Assembly: GCF_011045095.1 (NCBI RefSeq)
Contig: NZ_JAALDL010000022.1
Span: forward strand, 1-64,000
Reading direction: 5' to 3'
Length of the DNA: 64,000 nt
Source: Grimontia sedimenti
GTDB lineage: Bacteria; Pseudomonadota; Gammaproteobacteria; Enterobacterales; Vibrionaceae
A program made the translations under genes and the position numbers. This document shows, piece by piece, positions 32,865 through 42,194 of the stretch (positions are counted from its first letter, which is position 1; each line of letters opens with the position of its first letter). The notes under the pieces are model-generated. The model searched no databases and was not told the DNA's origin. It was given only the letters and a program-made list of their open reading frames with translations.

Positions 32865-32951
32865 GGCCAATATTTGAGCGTTTTGCCTTGATTTTTCAAA
32901 AATCCAGATAATTCAATTTTTTAGTACAAAAATTGTTCAATTATCACTGAG

Positions 32952-33836
32952 TTAGGCTCTGTACGCAGTGATGCGACACCATTCCTCTTTTTCGACAATC
33001 GCGTCAACGCTGAGTTCATCGCGGTAACAGTCTGCAACAGACTCAGCCTGACTATCCAATACACCGGACATCGCCAGTACACCTTGCGGTGCGATCAGGC
33101 TTTTGATGATTGGAGAAAGCTCGCGAAGTGGACCCGCCAGAATGTTGGCAACCACGACTTCGGCTTGCAGGTTCTCTGGTTGATCTTGAGGCAAGTAAAG
33201 CTCAAGGCGATCTGCGACGCCATTGCGTTCTGCATTGGCTTTAGATGCTTGCAGTGCTTGTGGGTCGATATCGATGCCGATAACTTTCTCTGCGCCCAGC
33301 AGAAGCGCTGCTAGCGACAAAATGCCTGAGCCGCAACCGAAGTCGATCACTGTCTTGCCAGACAAGTCCAGACCATCCAGCCACTCGAGACAGAGTGCTG
33401 TCGTTGGATGAGTACCGGTACCGAACGCCAGACCAGGATCAAGCATGATGTTGACGGCCTCTGGCTCTGGTGCATCACACCAGCTTGGGCAAACCCAAAG
33501 ACGCTGACCAAAACGCATCGGCTTGAAGTTATCCATCCAGGCGCGTTCCCAGTCTTTGTCTTCCAACTGCTCAATTTTGTGCGTGAAGTTTTCATCCAGC
33601 AGCGGGCTGTTTTTTAGGATAGCCACTACTGCATTCATGTCGGTTTCTGCGTCATACAGGGCGACGATGTCGGTTTCGCCCCACAGACGGGTTTCACCCG
33701 GCATAGGTTCAAACACTGGGGTGTCTTTGGCATCAAGGAAAGTGACTGACAACGCACCGGCTTCTTCCATCAGCATGTCACCAATGGCTTCAGCGGTTTC
33801 TGCGGTTGCGTTCAGTTTGATTTGAATCCAAGGCAT
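32952..33836 (-). CDS. prmA: Ribosomal protein L11 methyltransferase
   Basis: PrmA trimethylates ribosomal protein L11 using S-adenosylmethionine. The 294-residue product has the N-terminal substrate-recognition domain ([29 protein letters not shown]-like region). The Rossmann methyltransferase follows, with [23 protein letters not shown], then [23 protein letters not shown] and the NILAGPL catalytic-type motif. The order panF-prmA-dusB-fis matches E. coli. Its substrate gene rplK is also in this window. Confidence 0.96.
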   Translation of the reverse strand: MPWIQIKLNATAETAEAIGDMLMEEAGALSVTFLDAKDTPVFEPMPGETRLWGETDIVALYDAETDMNAVVAILKNSPLLDENFTHKIEQLEDKDWERAWMDNFKPMRFGQRLWVCPSWCDAPEPEAVNIMLDPGLAFGTGTHPTTALCLEWLDGLDLSGKTVIDFGCGSGILSLAALLLGAEKVIGIDIDPQALQASKANAERNGVADRLELYLPQDQPENLQAEVVVANILAGPLRELSPIIKSLIAPQGVLAMSGVLDSQAESVADCYRDELSVDAIVEKEEWCRITAYRA

Positions 33837-33932
33837 GGTTTCTTCACTTCTTCGTTTAACGACGATTTTAAGGCGCGGAGTCTAGCATAAAAAATAGTCA
33901 GACCGCATAGCCTCGGGGTCAAGAAAAGGAAG

Positions 33933-33955
33933 AAAAAGGGCAGCGAATGCTGCCC
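33933..33955 (-). terminator. Intrinsic terminator after panF
   Basis: GGGCAGC (33938-33944) pairs with GCTGCCC (33949-33955), and five A on the plus strand give the U-tract for the minus strand. It separates yhdT-panF from prmA. Confidence 0.82.
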
Positions 33956-33962
33956 TGAGGAG

Positions 33963-35417
33963 TTATGCGGTTGCTTGGCGTGTCTTCGTATACTGCATAC
34001 GGCTAACAAGCAGGAAGGCAAATAGACTGATGGTCAGTGAAGGCACAATGGCGTGTACACCGCCCATGTCCGGTTTAAAGGTCGAAAGCGCGGCATAGCT
34101 GCCAAGGCCTGTAATCATGGATACTAACGCACCTGAAGCGGTGGCTTTCTTCCAGTAAAGGCCAAGCACCAGCGGCCATAGGAACACCGCCTGCATACCG
34201 CCAAAGGCGAGCAGGTTCAGCCAGATGATCATGTCAGGTGGGTTGGTGGCCGCGACGAATACCAGCAGTGAGAAGATCCCCGTTACCCATAAAGAGAGTT
34301 TGGGTAATTTGCTTTCTGCATCCGACGCTTTGGCGGCATTGGGATTGATGTAGTTGAGATACAAATCCTTCAGCAGCGTCGCAGAAGCCTGAATGAGCTG
34401 TGAGTCGATGGTCGACATAATCGCTGCCATTGGGCCCGCCAGAAACACACCGGCAACGACAGGGGGCAAAACCGTCATCATTAGCGTTGGCATTATCTGA
34501 TCCGGGTTATCAATTTCCGGAACAATCGCGCGGCCCAGCGCTCCGGCTAAATGCATGCCCAGCATCAATAGCGCCACCATCGCTGTACTGATCACCATGC
34601 CTTTATGCAGCGATTTACTGGATTTGTAAGACATGCAACGCACCGCGGCATGGGGAAGGCCAATCACACCGAAACAGACCAATACCCAGAAGCTCAGCAT
34701 AAACGGCTCTGACAGGAAGTTATTCGGCCCGTAAGGTGTTACAAGTGCAGGATCGATGGCGTGAAGGTCAGTAATCATCTCACCCAGACTGCCGCCGGCG
34801 TGAATGATGCCAACCAGCAACGCAATAGTGCCGATGATCATCATGATGCCCTGCACGGTGTCGGTCATGACTACAGCGCGAAATCCGCCGATGGTGGTGT
34901 AAACGCCCACCGTGAAGGCAAACAGCATAAGACCGTGGGTATAGGAAAGCCCGGTGACAGTCTGCAGCAAGCGTGCGCCACCAACGAACTGAACCACCAT
35001 GGTGCCGAAAAAGGCCAGTAATAAAGCCAGAGAGGCGAAAATTACCACAGCGCGGTTTTTGTAACGCGCATAGAGCATGTCATTCAGGGTGAGCGCATTG
35101 TGACGACGAGACTCAATAGCGAACTTCTTCCCAAGTACACCGAGTGTCAGCCAGGCTGCAGGTAACTGGATCATCGCCAGTAGCACCCATCCGAGCCCCA
35201 TTTTGTATGCCGCACCGGGCCCACCGATAAATGAACTCGCACTGGCGTAGGTAGCCGCGAGAGTCATCGCCAGCACAAATCCGCCCATGCTTCGGCTGCC
35301 AAGTAGGTATTCATTCAAGAACCCGCCGCTGCGATCTCCTTGTTTGCGCGAATAAATGGCCAGCGCAAACACGGCAACCAGATATAGCGCCATCGGGATA
35401 AGAAGCTGACTATTCAT
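33963..35417 (-). CDS. panF: Sodium/pantothenate symporter
   Basis: PanF takes up pantothenate with sodium for CoA synthesis. The 484-residue protein has about 12-13 hydrophobic spans and the SSSF family signature region around GVIGLPHAAVRCMSYKSSKSLHKGM. It also has the sodium-site segment ATYASASSFIGGPGAAYKMG near residues 54-73. Its start overlaps the yhdT gene by eight bases. The adjacent accBC genes belong to the same conserved neighbourhood. Confidence 0.94.
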   Translation of the reverse strand: MNSQLLIPMALYLVAVFALAIYSRKQGDRSGGFLNEYLLGSRSMGGFVLAMTLAATYASASSFIGGPGAAYKMGLGWVLLAMIQLPAAWLTLGVLGKKFAIESRRHNALTLNDMLYARYKNRAVVIFASLALLLAFFGTMVVQFVGGARLLQTVTGLSYTHGLMLFAFTVGVYTTIGGFRAVVMTDTVQGIMMIIGTIALLVGIIHAGGSLGEMITDLHAIDPALVTPYGPNNFLSEPFMLSFWVLVCFGVIGLPHAAVRCMSYKSSKSLHKGMVISTAMVALLMLGMHLAGALGRAIVPEIDNPDQIMPTLMMTVLPPVVAGVFLAGPMAAIMSTIDSQLIQASATLLKDLYLNYINPNAAKASDAESKLPKLSLWVTGIFSLLVFVAATNPPDMIIWLNLLAFGGMQAVFLWPLVLGLYWKKATASGALVSMITGLGSYAALSTFKPDMGGVHAIVPSLTISLFAFLLVSRMQYTKTRQATA

Positions 35418-35691
35418 CGGACGCTTCCTCTTCGATGTCGAGTGGCATGTCTTTGTAGATGAATTTCACCATCAGTGCACACAGCAGGGTAAATAAAAGG
35501 GGGCCGATAACGCAGGACAGCAAAAACCAAAGTGGCAAACCGAAATAGAGTGTCGGGGGAGTCTGTTCAATTCCTTCTGGGGCCAGACCATAGGCAAATC
35601 CGTACCACCATGCAAAATACGCGAGTGCGAGTGCAATCGCCCATTTGGCTTCCTTGTGAGCCTGGCGGTATCGGCTGCTAAGTGTCTTCAT
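35410..35691 (-). CDS. yhdT: YhdT family membrane protein (DUF997)
   Basis: This is a 93-residue inner-membrane protein with two hydrophobic spans, near residues 17-37 and 52-77. It matches YhdT, always found before panF, and probably acts as a small partner subunit of the symporter. Family features include the WAIALALAYFAWWYGFAYGLAP stretch and an acidic C-terminus ending EEASDE. The overlap with panF implies coupled translation. No activity is proven. Confidence 0.88.
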   Translation of the reverse strand: MKTLSSRYRQAHKEAKWAIALALAYFAWWYGFAYGLAPEGIEQTPPTLYFGLPLWFLLSCVIGPLLFTLLCALMVKFIYKDMPLDIEEEASDE

Positions 35692-35800
35692 TAGAGCCTT
35701 CTTACTTAACGCGATAAGAGAGTGTTGATAAGAGGTCTATTGTGACAAAACCACGGAGAATGTGACAGATTTATACGTGCAGGGTTTGGGCGCGAAAAAC

Positions 35801-35828
35801 AAAAAAGGTCGCGTAAACGCGACCTTTT
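35801..35828 (-). terminator. Intrinsic terminator after accC
   Basis: A 12-bp perfect stem (35803-35814 with 35817-35828) lies 16 bases past the accC stop, with A-run upstream giving a minus-strand U-tract. Confidence 0.9.
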
Positions 35829-35843
35829 GGCTTTGGCTCAGAA

Positions 35844-37190
35844 TTACTTCTGAATGCCCAGCTTCTTCTCCAGGTAGTGGATGTTTGCACCACCGTGCTG
35901 GAAGTTCTCATCTTTCATGATTTCCAGCTGAAGAGGAATGTTGGTTTTGATGCCATCGATGATGGTTTCCTGCAGAGCGTTACGCATACGCGCAATGGCC
36001 ACGTCACGGTTTTCACCGAAGCAGATCAGTTTACCAATCATGGAATCATAGTGTGGTGGCACTGAATAGCCTGAGTACACATGAGATTCCCAACGCACAC
36101 CCATGCCGCCTGGCGCATGGAAGCGATCGATTTTGCCTGGGCTTGGCAGGAAGCGCTCTGGGTCTTCCGCGTTGATACGACACTCAATCGCGTGGCCGCG
36201 GATTTGGATGTCATCTTGCGTGAATGACAGAGGCTGGCCAGCTGCAATGCGAAGCTGTTCTTTGATCAGGTCAACGCCGGTTACCATTTCGGTCACAGGG
36301 TGTTCAACCTGAATACGGGTGTTCATCTCAATGAAGTAGAACTCACCGTTTTCGTACAGGAACTCAAACGTACCTGCACCGCGGTAGCCGATTTCCAAAC
36401 ACGCGCGGCAACAACGTTCACCGATGTACTTGCGCATTTCAGCAGTGATACCCGGCGCTGGCGCTTCTTCAACAACCTTCTGGTGACGGCGCTGCATCGA
36501 ACAGTCACGCTCACCTAAGTGAATCGCACCGCCCTGACCATCAGCCAGAACCTGCACTTCAACGTGGCGTGGGTTTTCCAGGAATTTCTCCATGTAAACC
36601 ATGTCATTGTTGAAGGCAGCTTTTGCTTCTGCGCGGGTCATGGCAATAGCGTCAGTCAGTTCTGCTTCAGAACGAACCACACGCATACCGCGACCACCAC
36701 CACCACCGGATGCTTTGATGATCACAGGGTAGCCGATGCGTTTTGCGAAAGCCTTGTTCTTAGAATCGTCGTCGTCAAGTGGACCATCAGAGCCTGGTAC
36801 ACAAGGTACGCCCGCTTTTTTCATCGCGTTGATGGCAGATACTTTGTCACCCATCAGGCGGATAGTTTCAGCGCGAGGACCAACGAAAATGAAACCTGAT
36901 TGCTCTACCTGCTCTGCAAAATCTGCATTCTCTGACAGGAAGCCGTAACCTGGGTGGATAGCCACCGCACCCGTCACTTCTGCAGCACTAATGATGCGTG
37001 GGATGTTCAGGTAACTTTCAACGCTTGATGCAGGACCGATACAGATAGATTCGTCTGCCAGCAATACGTGCTTCAGATCGCGATCGGCGGTGGAGTGAAC
37101 GGCAACCGTTTTGATGCCGAGCTCTTTACACGCACGAAGGATGCGAAGCGCAATTTCACCGCGGTTAGCGATGACAATTTTATCTAACAT
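35844..37190 (-). CDS. accC: Acetyl-CoA carboxylase, biotin carboxylase subunit
   Basis: AccC carboxylates biotin on AccB with ATP and bicarbonate, the first step of fatty acid synthesis. The 448-residue product begins [25 protein letters not shown]. It shows the ATP-grasp glycine loop [14 protein letters not shown] near residues 159-172 and the catalytic [18 protein letters not shown]. It lies 12 bases after accB. The aroQ-accB-accC order is conserved in gamma-proteobacteria. Confidence 0.98.
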   Translation of the reverse strand: MLDKIVIANRGEIALRILRACKELGIKTVAVHSTADRDLKHVLLADESICIGPASSVESYLNIPRIISAAEVTGAVAIHPGYGFLSENADFAEQVEQSGFIFVGPRAETIRLMGDKVSAINAMKKAGVPCVPGSDGPLDDDDSKNKAFAKRIGYPVIIKASGGGGGRGMRVVRSEAELTDAIAMTRAEAKAAFNNDMVYMEKFLENPRHVEVQVLADGQGGAIHLGERDCSMQRRHQKVVEEAPAPGITAEMRKYIGERCCRACLEIGYRGAGTFEFLYENGEFYFIEMNTRIQVEHPVTEMVTGVDLIKEQLRIAAGQPLSFTQDDIQIRGHAIECRINAEDPERFLPSPGKIDRFHAPGGMGVRWESHVYSGYSVPPHYDSMIGKLICFGENRDVAIARMRNALQETIIDGIKTNIPLQLEIMKDENFQHGGANIHYLEKKLGIQK

Positions 37191-37202
37191 AGCTGTCCTC
37201 GA

Positions 37203-37676
37203 TTACTCGATGATGACCAGAGCTTGGTCAAACTCTACTGCTTGGCCGTCTTCACACAGGATAGCTTTCACTACACCCGCTTTGTCTGCTTGGATTTGGT
37301 TCATCATTTTCATCGCTTCAACGATGCAAAGGGTATCGCCAACGTTGACTGATTGACCCACTTCAACGAAAGACTTCGCTTCTGGGCTTGGAGAGCGGTA
37401 GAAAGTACCCACCATTGGAGACAGAACCTGGTGACCCGCAACTTCTGCTTCAACTGCTGGTGCTTCTGCTGCTGCCGGAGCCGCCGCAGGCGCTGCTGGT
37501 GCCGCTACTGGAGCAGGAGCCGCTGCGGGTGCTGCGGGTGCTGCGTAAACCTGAGTGGCAACTGGCGCGGTTGCGCGGCTGATGCGTACTGACTCTTCAC
37601 CTTCAGAGATTTCCAGCTCAGCGATGCCAGATTCTTCAACAAGCTCAATCAGTTTTTTGATTTTACGAATATCCAT
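37203..37676 (-). CDS. accB: Biotin carboxyl carrier protein of acetyl-CoA carboxylase
   Basis: AccB carries the biotin shuttled between AccC and carboxyltransferase. The 157-residue protein has a short N-terminal helix ([32 protein letters not shown]). An Ala/Pro linker covers about residues 40-75. The biotinyl domain has the biotinylated Lys in EAMKMMNQI, near residue 123. It starts 26 bases after aroQ and is followed closely by accC. Confidence 0.98.
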   Translation of the reverse strand: MDIRKIKKLIELVEESGIAELEISEGEESVRISRATAPVATQVYAAPAAPAAAPAPVAAPAAPAAAPAAAEAPAVEAEVAGHQVLSPMVGTFYRSPSPEAKSFVEVGQSVNVGDTLCIVEAMKMMNQIQADKAGVVKAILCEDGQAVEFDQALVIIE

Positions 37677-37702
37677 GATGTCTATCTCTTTGAAATTATT
37701 GT

Positions 37703-38158
37703 TCAGTTATTCTCTGCTTGCAGACGCTTGGCGACCGCACGTAGAGCAAATTCGTAACCGTCAGCGCCCAGTCCGACAATCACGCCTTCTGCTTTATCAG
37801 AGAAGTAAGAGTGATGACGGAATGGCTCACGGGCGTGAACGTTTGAAAGGTGCACCTCAATAAAGGGAATGCCGACAGCGAGAATGGCATCTCGCAACGC
37901 CACGCTGGTGTGCGTGAACGCGGCTGGGTTGATAATAATGAAATCAACCTTTCCCATGGCCTGATGGAGGGTATCAATCAGGACGTGCTCCGCATTGGAC
38001 TGCACGTGTTCAAGTTGGATATTGAAAGATGCTGCTAGTGTCGTCAGATCGGCGACGATCTGATCTAACGATTGCTGTCCGTAATGGCCTGGTTCGCGAA
38101 CCCCAAGCATGTTCAGGTTCGGACCATTGATAAGTAAAACTTTGCGATTTGTCGTCAT
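37703..38158 (-). CDS. aroQ: 3-dehydroquinate dehydratase, type II
   Basis: AroQ converts 3-dehydroquinate to 3-dehydroshikimate in the shikimate pathway. The start at ATG 38158 ([27 protein letters not shown]) gives 151 residues. Twenty-one further in-frame codons upstream overlap a leader hairpin and are not family-like. Active-site features are GPNLNMLG with the catalytic Tyr following, [16 protein letters not shown], and [17 protein letters not shown]. It is the first gene before accB-accC. The ribosome-binding site is poor. Confidence 0.93.
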   Translation of the reverse strand: MTTNRKVLLINGPNLNMLGVREPGHYGQQSLDQIVADLTTLAASFNIQLEHVQSNAEHVLIDTLHQAMGKVDFIIINPAAFTHTSVALRDAILAVGIPFIEVHLSNVHAREPFRHHSYFSDKAEGVIVGLGADGYEFALRAVAKRLQAENN

Positions 38159-38798
38159 ATTGATCGCTTTGTTCCTGTTCTTGTTGCGAAAAGGCGTTAA
38201 CTTCTGCTTTTCAGCACCCAAGGGTGCGAGAACCTGAAAAATGGCACTCCAGCCATCTGCTGATTCGCAATTATAGAGAATTCACCGCAAATGGCAGCAA
38301 AATACTGGTCTTATCAGACAAAATCTGACAATCCAGCGTACAGATTACGCAGATATGACAGACATTTCGTGGCAGTAGTTCACGAAATGACCAGCTAGGA
38401 GGGTGAATCTGTTAGGCAGATCTCATCCGGTGTTTTAAACGCGCGGTTTTGTGCCACTCATCTTACCGACGTCTTCGGTGTTCTTTGTGTCTAATTGTTG
38501 AGACATTAAATCGAAACGGCTTAAGGATGAAATAGTTAGTCGAGGTGAGCAGTTAGGCTCAATTTTCATGCCATTTAATCCACTATTTTTTTATTTCTGG
38601 CTCAATGTAGCGGGGCTTTAGGTTTTTAAATGGAATGTCGTTCTGTTTACGGAAGCGATACCACACTATCTGAAAACTAATCAATTAAGTGCTCAAAAAA
38701 TGATTCACCTGTACGATAATTAAGGCATTGAGGTGCTGCAACACCTCGCTTTAGCAAGCGTCATTGGGTGCGAGCCCCAAGATTATTGGGAGGGGAAT
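38159..38798. other. 640-base gap between aroQ and the cytochrome b561 gene
   Basis: No gene is recognised here. On the minus strand TATAAT (38270-38275) has a TTGCTG 19 bases further up, a plausible aroQ-accBC promoter. The leader after it has GCACCC 38214-38219 pairing with GGGTGC 38222-38227. A 9-bp inverted repeat lies at 38363-38371/38381-38389 (CATTTCGTG...CACGAAATG). The stretch 38400-38700 is AT-rich. The cytochrome leader has a GAGGTG/CACCTC hairpin (38730-38735 with 38742-38747) and a smaller TTGGG/CCCAA stem. Confidence 0.6.
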
Positions 38799-39359
38799 AT
38801 GATTCAGAAGCGCTATGACTCATTGAGTCGACTGTTACATTGGAGTATGGCGGCCATCATCATCTATGCGACGGTGGCGGGCTATGTCATGCATTTAGTC
38901 GTGGGGACGAAGGCGTTTGATGTGCTATCTGTGCTGAACATGTCATTTGCGACGATAGGTACTGTCTTGTTCATCATGCGATGGATTTGGAGTTATTTTC
39001 GCCCTAAGGTTGAGCCGGTTAACTCAACGACAACGTTTGAAAAAAACATCGCCAAGTTCATCCACAGTGTTATCTACCTTTTAATGTTCTTGGTGTTTGT
39101 TTCCGGTTATTTGATGCTCAAAGAGCCTTACTGGTTCTTCTGGCTGGTGAAGATACCAAATCCGGTCACTGATATGGTGATTAATGACTTCTTCTTCTTT
39201 GTTCACCGGGCTAGTTGTGCGGTGTTGGGGATTGTCGTGGTCATGCACATCGGTGCCGCCTTGTATCACCAGTTCTGGCTGCGCGATAACCTGTTAGCGC
39301 GATTGATGCCACCCAAGCCTGTGGCCATGCATTTCAGTCAAAAAAAGGGCCGCGTATAG
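38799..39359 (+). CDS. Cytochrome b561 family protein
   Basis: This is a dihaem b-type cytochrome of the bacterial b561 (CybB-like) family, likely passing electrons from quinol to superoxide or another acceptor in the inner membrane. The start at ATG 38799 (MIQKRYDSLSRLLHWSMAAIIIYATVAGYVMH) follows GGAGGGG and gives 186 residues. Four spans are visible. Haem-ligand His candidates are in LLHW, FIHSVIY, FVHRAS and VVMHIGAALYHQF. The gene ends inside the acs terminator hairpin. Its physiological partner is unknown. Confidence 0.85.
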   Translation: MIQKRYDSLSRLLHWSMAAIIIYATVAGYVMHLVVGTKAFDVLSVLNMSFATIGTVLFIMRWIWSYFRPKVEPVNSTTTFEKNIAKFIHSVIYLLMFLVFVSGYLMLKEPYWFFWLVKIPNPVTDMVINDFFFFVHRASCAVLGIVVVMHIGAALYHQFWLRDNLLARLMPPKPVAMHFSQKKGRV

Positions 39360-39367
39360 CGGCCCTT
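39341..39367 (-). terminator. acs terminator overlapping the end of the cytochrome gene
   Basis: AAGGGCCGC (39345-39353) pairs with GCGGCCCTT (39359-39367). Seven A on the plus strand supply the U-tract for the minus strand, so it terminates acs. The hairpin lies across the last codons and stop (39357-39359) of the convergent cytochrome gene. Confidence 0.82.
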
Positions 39368-39386
39368 CGGGATCAAACCTTGGTGG

Positions 39387-41336
39387 TTATACCACGCTGG
39401 ATTTCTCTGCGATAAGTTTGTCGACCACGCTTGGGTCCGCCAGAGTAGAAGTGTCACCCAAACTGCCAGTATCGCCGGTTGCAATCTTACGCAGGATACG
39501 ACGCATGATTTTGCCTGAGCGGGTTTTCGGCAGTGCGTCTGTCCAGTGGATGAAGTCCGGTGTCGCAATAGGACCGATTTCCTTACGCACCCAGTCTTTC
39601 ACTTCTTTGGTCAGTTCTGCACTTGGCACTTCGCCGGCATTCAGCGTGATGTAAGCGTAGATAGCCTGACCTTTGATGTCGTGTGGAACACCAACAATTG
39701 CCGCTTCTGCAATCTTGTCGAATGCCACCAGTGCGGATTCGATTTCTGCAGTACCCATGCGGTGACCGGAAACGTTCAGTACGTCATCTACACGACCAGT
39801 GATCCAGTAGTAACCGTCTTCGTCACGACGTGCACCGTCACCAGTGAAGTACATGCCTTTGAAGGTTGAGAAGTAAGTTTGCTCGAAACGCTCGTGGTCA
39901 CCATTAACGGTACGCATCTGGCCCGGCCAAGAATCCAGCATGACCAGGTTACCTTCGGTCGCGCCTTCGATGATGTTACCCATGTTATCAACCAGTGCTG
40001 GTTGTACACCGAAGAATGGACGGGTCGCAGAACCTGGCTTCAGTGCCGTTGCACCTGGCAGTGGAGTGATCAAGATGCCGCCGGTTTCAGTTTGCCACCA
40101 GGTATCCACGATAGGACACTTGCTGTCGCCGATAGTCTTGTAGTACCACTCCCACGCTTCTGGGTTGATTGGCTCACCCACAGAGCCCATGATGCGCAGT
40201 GAGTCACGCTTGGTGCCTTCAACCGCTTCGTTACCTTTCGCCATCAGGGCGCGGATTGCGGTTGGTGCGGTGTACAGAATGTTCACCTGATGCTTATCAA
40301 CCACTTCGCTCATACGGGCAGTTGATGGGTAGTTAGGCACACCTTCGAACAGAATGGTTTTCGCACCGTTTGCCAGCGGCCCGTAGATCAGGTAGCTGTG
40401 ACCAGTGATCCAACCTACATCGGCAGTACACCAGAAGACTTCGCCTTCCTGATAGTCGAACACGTATTTGAAGGTCATGGTCGCGTAAACCAAGTAACCA
40501 CCGGTGGTGTGAAGAACACCTTTTGGCGTGCCGGTAGAGCCTGACGTATAAAGAATGAACAGCGGGTCTTCTGCGTTCATCTCTTCTGGTTCACAGTTTG
40601 CAGACACCACGGCTGTTGCTTCGTGCCACCATACATCGCGGTCTGAGTTCCACTCGATGGTGTTACCAGTGCGTTGGTAAACAACAACTTTTTCAACTGA
40701 CGTGACTGATGGGTTTGCAAGCGCTGCATCCACATTTTGTTTTAATGGTACCGCACGGCCGCCACGCACGCCTTCATCGGCAGTGACAACCACTTTCGCG
40801 TTGGAGTCGACGATACGGCCAGCCAGTGCTTCTGGAGAAAAGCCACCGAATACGATGGTGTGAACGGCCCCGATGCGGGTACATGCCAGCATCGCAATCG
40901 CCGCTTCCATTACCATAGGCATGTAAAGACACACAACATCGCCTTTGCGTACGCCTTGGCCTTTCAGCGCATTGGCGAACTTACACACTTCAGTGTGCAG
41001 CTCTTTGTAAGTCAGGGATTTGTCGTCGTTCGGGTCATCGCCTTCCCAGATCAGGGCAACCTGGTCGCCTTTCGTCTCAAGGTGGCGGTCAATACAGTTG
41101 GCAGAAACGTTTAGTGTGCCATCCTCGAACCATCTAATGTCGACGTGTCCGGTATCAAAAGAGGTGTTCTTCACCTTAGTGAAAGGTTTGATCCAATCTA
41201 CGATCTGGCCATGCTCACGCCAGAATCCTTCTGGGTTAACAACAGACTGCTGATACATCTCGCGGTAGGTGTCGTTGTTTGCGTGCGCTTTGGCTTCGAT
41301 TTCCGGCATTACCGGATGCAGGTGAACCTCACTCAT
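39387..41336 (-). CDS. acs: Acetyl-CoA synthetase
   Basis: Acs activates acetate to acetyl-CoA through acetyl-AMP, the high-affinity route for acetate use. The 649-residue product has the AMP-binding core [19 protein letters not shown] near residues 264-282, WWQTETGG, and the acetylation-controlled lysine motif [16 protein letters not shown] close to residue 608. RBS AAGGAG precedes the ATG. Upstream, 236 bases hold words shared with the actP operon. CrbS/CrbR-type genes nearby regulate acs in Vibrio cholerae, so the same control is likely. Confidence 0.97.
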   Translation of the reverse strand: MSEVHLHPVMPEIEAKAHANNDTYREMYQQSVVNPEGFWREHGQIVDWIKPFTKVKNTSFDTGHVDIRWFEDGTLNVSANCIDRHLETKGDQVALIWEGDDPNDDKSLTYKELHTEVCKFANALKGQGVRKGDVVCLYMPMVMEAAIAMLACTRIGAVHTIVFGGFSPEALAGRIVDSNAKVVVTADEGVRGGRAVPLKQNVDAALANPSVTSVEKVVVYQRTGNTIEWNSDRDVWWHEATAVVSANCEPEEMNAEDPLFILYTSGSTGTPKGVLHTTGGYLVYATMTFKYVFDYQEGEVFWCTADVGWITGHSYLIYGPLANGAKTILFEGVPNYPSTARMSEVVDKHQVNILYTAPTAIRALMAKGNEAVEGTKRDSLRIMGSVGEPINPEAWEWYYKTIGDSKCPIVDTWWQTETGGILITPLPGATALKPGSATRPFFGVQPALVDNMGNIIEGATEGNLVMLDSWPGQMRTVNGDHERFEQTYFSTFKGMYFTGDGARRDEDGYYWITGRVDDVLNVSGHRMGTAEIESALVAFDKIAEAAIVGVPHDIKGQAIYAYITLNAGEVPSAELTKEVKDWVRKEIGPIATPDFIHWTDALPKTRSGKIMRRILRKIATGDTGSLGDTSTLADPSVVDKLIAEKSSVV

Positions 41337-41446
41337 TATCTTTCTCCTTGTGTTCCTGCGTGATGCTGTCTGGCATCGTCAAATGTTCGACCACGACAAA
41401 TTAGAATATAGGGTACGGTCTGGCGGTCTTGTTCCATTAAGGTCGG

Positions 41447-41478
41447 ATAGTTAGGGATTCTCGACAATTAGACTTTAG
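41447..41478 (-). promoter_or_regulatory. acs upstream words shared with actP operon
   Basis: On the minus strand this stretch reads CTAAAGTCTAATTGTC (41463-41478), continues with GA to give ATTGTCGA, and then TAACTATCCG (from 41453). The actP operon has CTAAAGTTGCAGTGTC, ATTGTCGA and TAACAATCCG in the same order. TAACTAT may be the -10 box. The upstream words may be CrbR sites. This is inferred from the two copies only. Confidence 0.5.
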
Positions 41479-41572
41479 GATGAAGAGGCCGTTTTCTCTG
41501 GGTTTTGTGACCTTTCAACAGTCACAGTGAGGCGTTGCTCTCATTTACATGCAGCGGGTTGCGGGGAAATTA

Positions 41573-42193
41573 TCAATAAGTGGGCATTGGTACATCACCG
41601 TACTTTAGTCGAACATAGATCAGCGCCGCACTAATGGCATCATCGAGCGCGTCATGCCGCCCGGAAAGGGGTAGGTCTAGGTGGTGTGCTATCGCCTCCA
41701 TACTCAGGTCGTAATAGGCATTCGGCAGAATATGTTCCAGCTTACGACGGTATATGTCACTCACTTCTATCGTGCGGTTGGGCAGTTTGAAGCCAAGATG
41801 CTTTTTGGCATAGCGGTCAAGTATCGCTTTGTCGTACTGGATGTAGTAACCCACAATCGGTCGGTTACCAATAAACGCGATCAGCCTGAGCATGGCTTCT
41901 TTTTCTGAGACGCCATCGCTCAGATCCTGATGTCGGATGCCGTGAATTTTCACCGACTGGGCGCTCAGTGAATTGGGCGCGCGAAGGGAAATGGTGAAAG
42001 GCTCGCTGGTGACAATCTTATTGCCGCGGATTTTAGTCGCAGCGATGGTCACCAGTTCGGCTTTGTGCGGGTCGAGACTGGTGGTTTCGCAATCCAATGA
42101 AACCAACTCTTCATCACTGGGCGAAGAAAACAGGGGGGCATACTCGCTGTCGCGCCACTTGTACCTGAGCCAGAGCCTTTCCACCAGGTTCAT
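41573..42193 (-). CDS. DEDD-type 3'-5' exonuclease (DnaQ-like)
   Basis: This is a 206-residue protein of the DnaQ/exonuclease fold. Exo I is SLDCETTSLDP, exo II is around VGYYIQYDKAILD, and exo III is HDALDDAISAALIY (HxxxxD type), so all acidic metal ligands are present. No polymerase or helicase domain is attached. Its stop-to-start distance from the DUF294 gene is one base, indicating an operon. Similar exonuclease-DUF294 pairs occur beside acs in Vibrio. The substrate (DNA, RNA or nucleotide signal) is unknown. Confidence 0.88.
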   Translation of the reverse strand: MNLVERLWLRYKWRDSEYAPLFSSPSDEELVSLDCETTSLDPHKAELVTIAATKIRGNKIVTSEPFTISLRAPNSLSAQSVKIHGIRHQDLSDGVSEKEAMLRLIAFIGNRPIVGYYIQYDKAILDRYAKKHLGFKLPNRTIEVSDIYRRKLEHILPNAYYDLSMEAIAHHLDLPLSGRHDALDDAISAALIYVRLKYGDVPMPTY

Positions 42194-42194
42194 G

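Noticed and set aside
41506-41526. TGTGA...TCACA upstream of acs as a CRP site
   Set aside because: The half-sites are separated by more bases than the six needed for CRP, so the match is not convincing despite the fit with acetate control.
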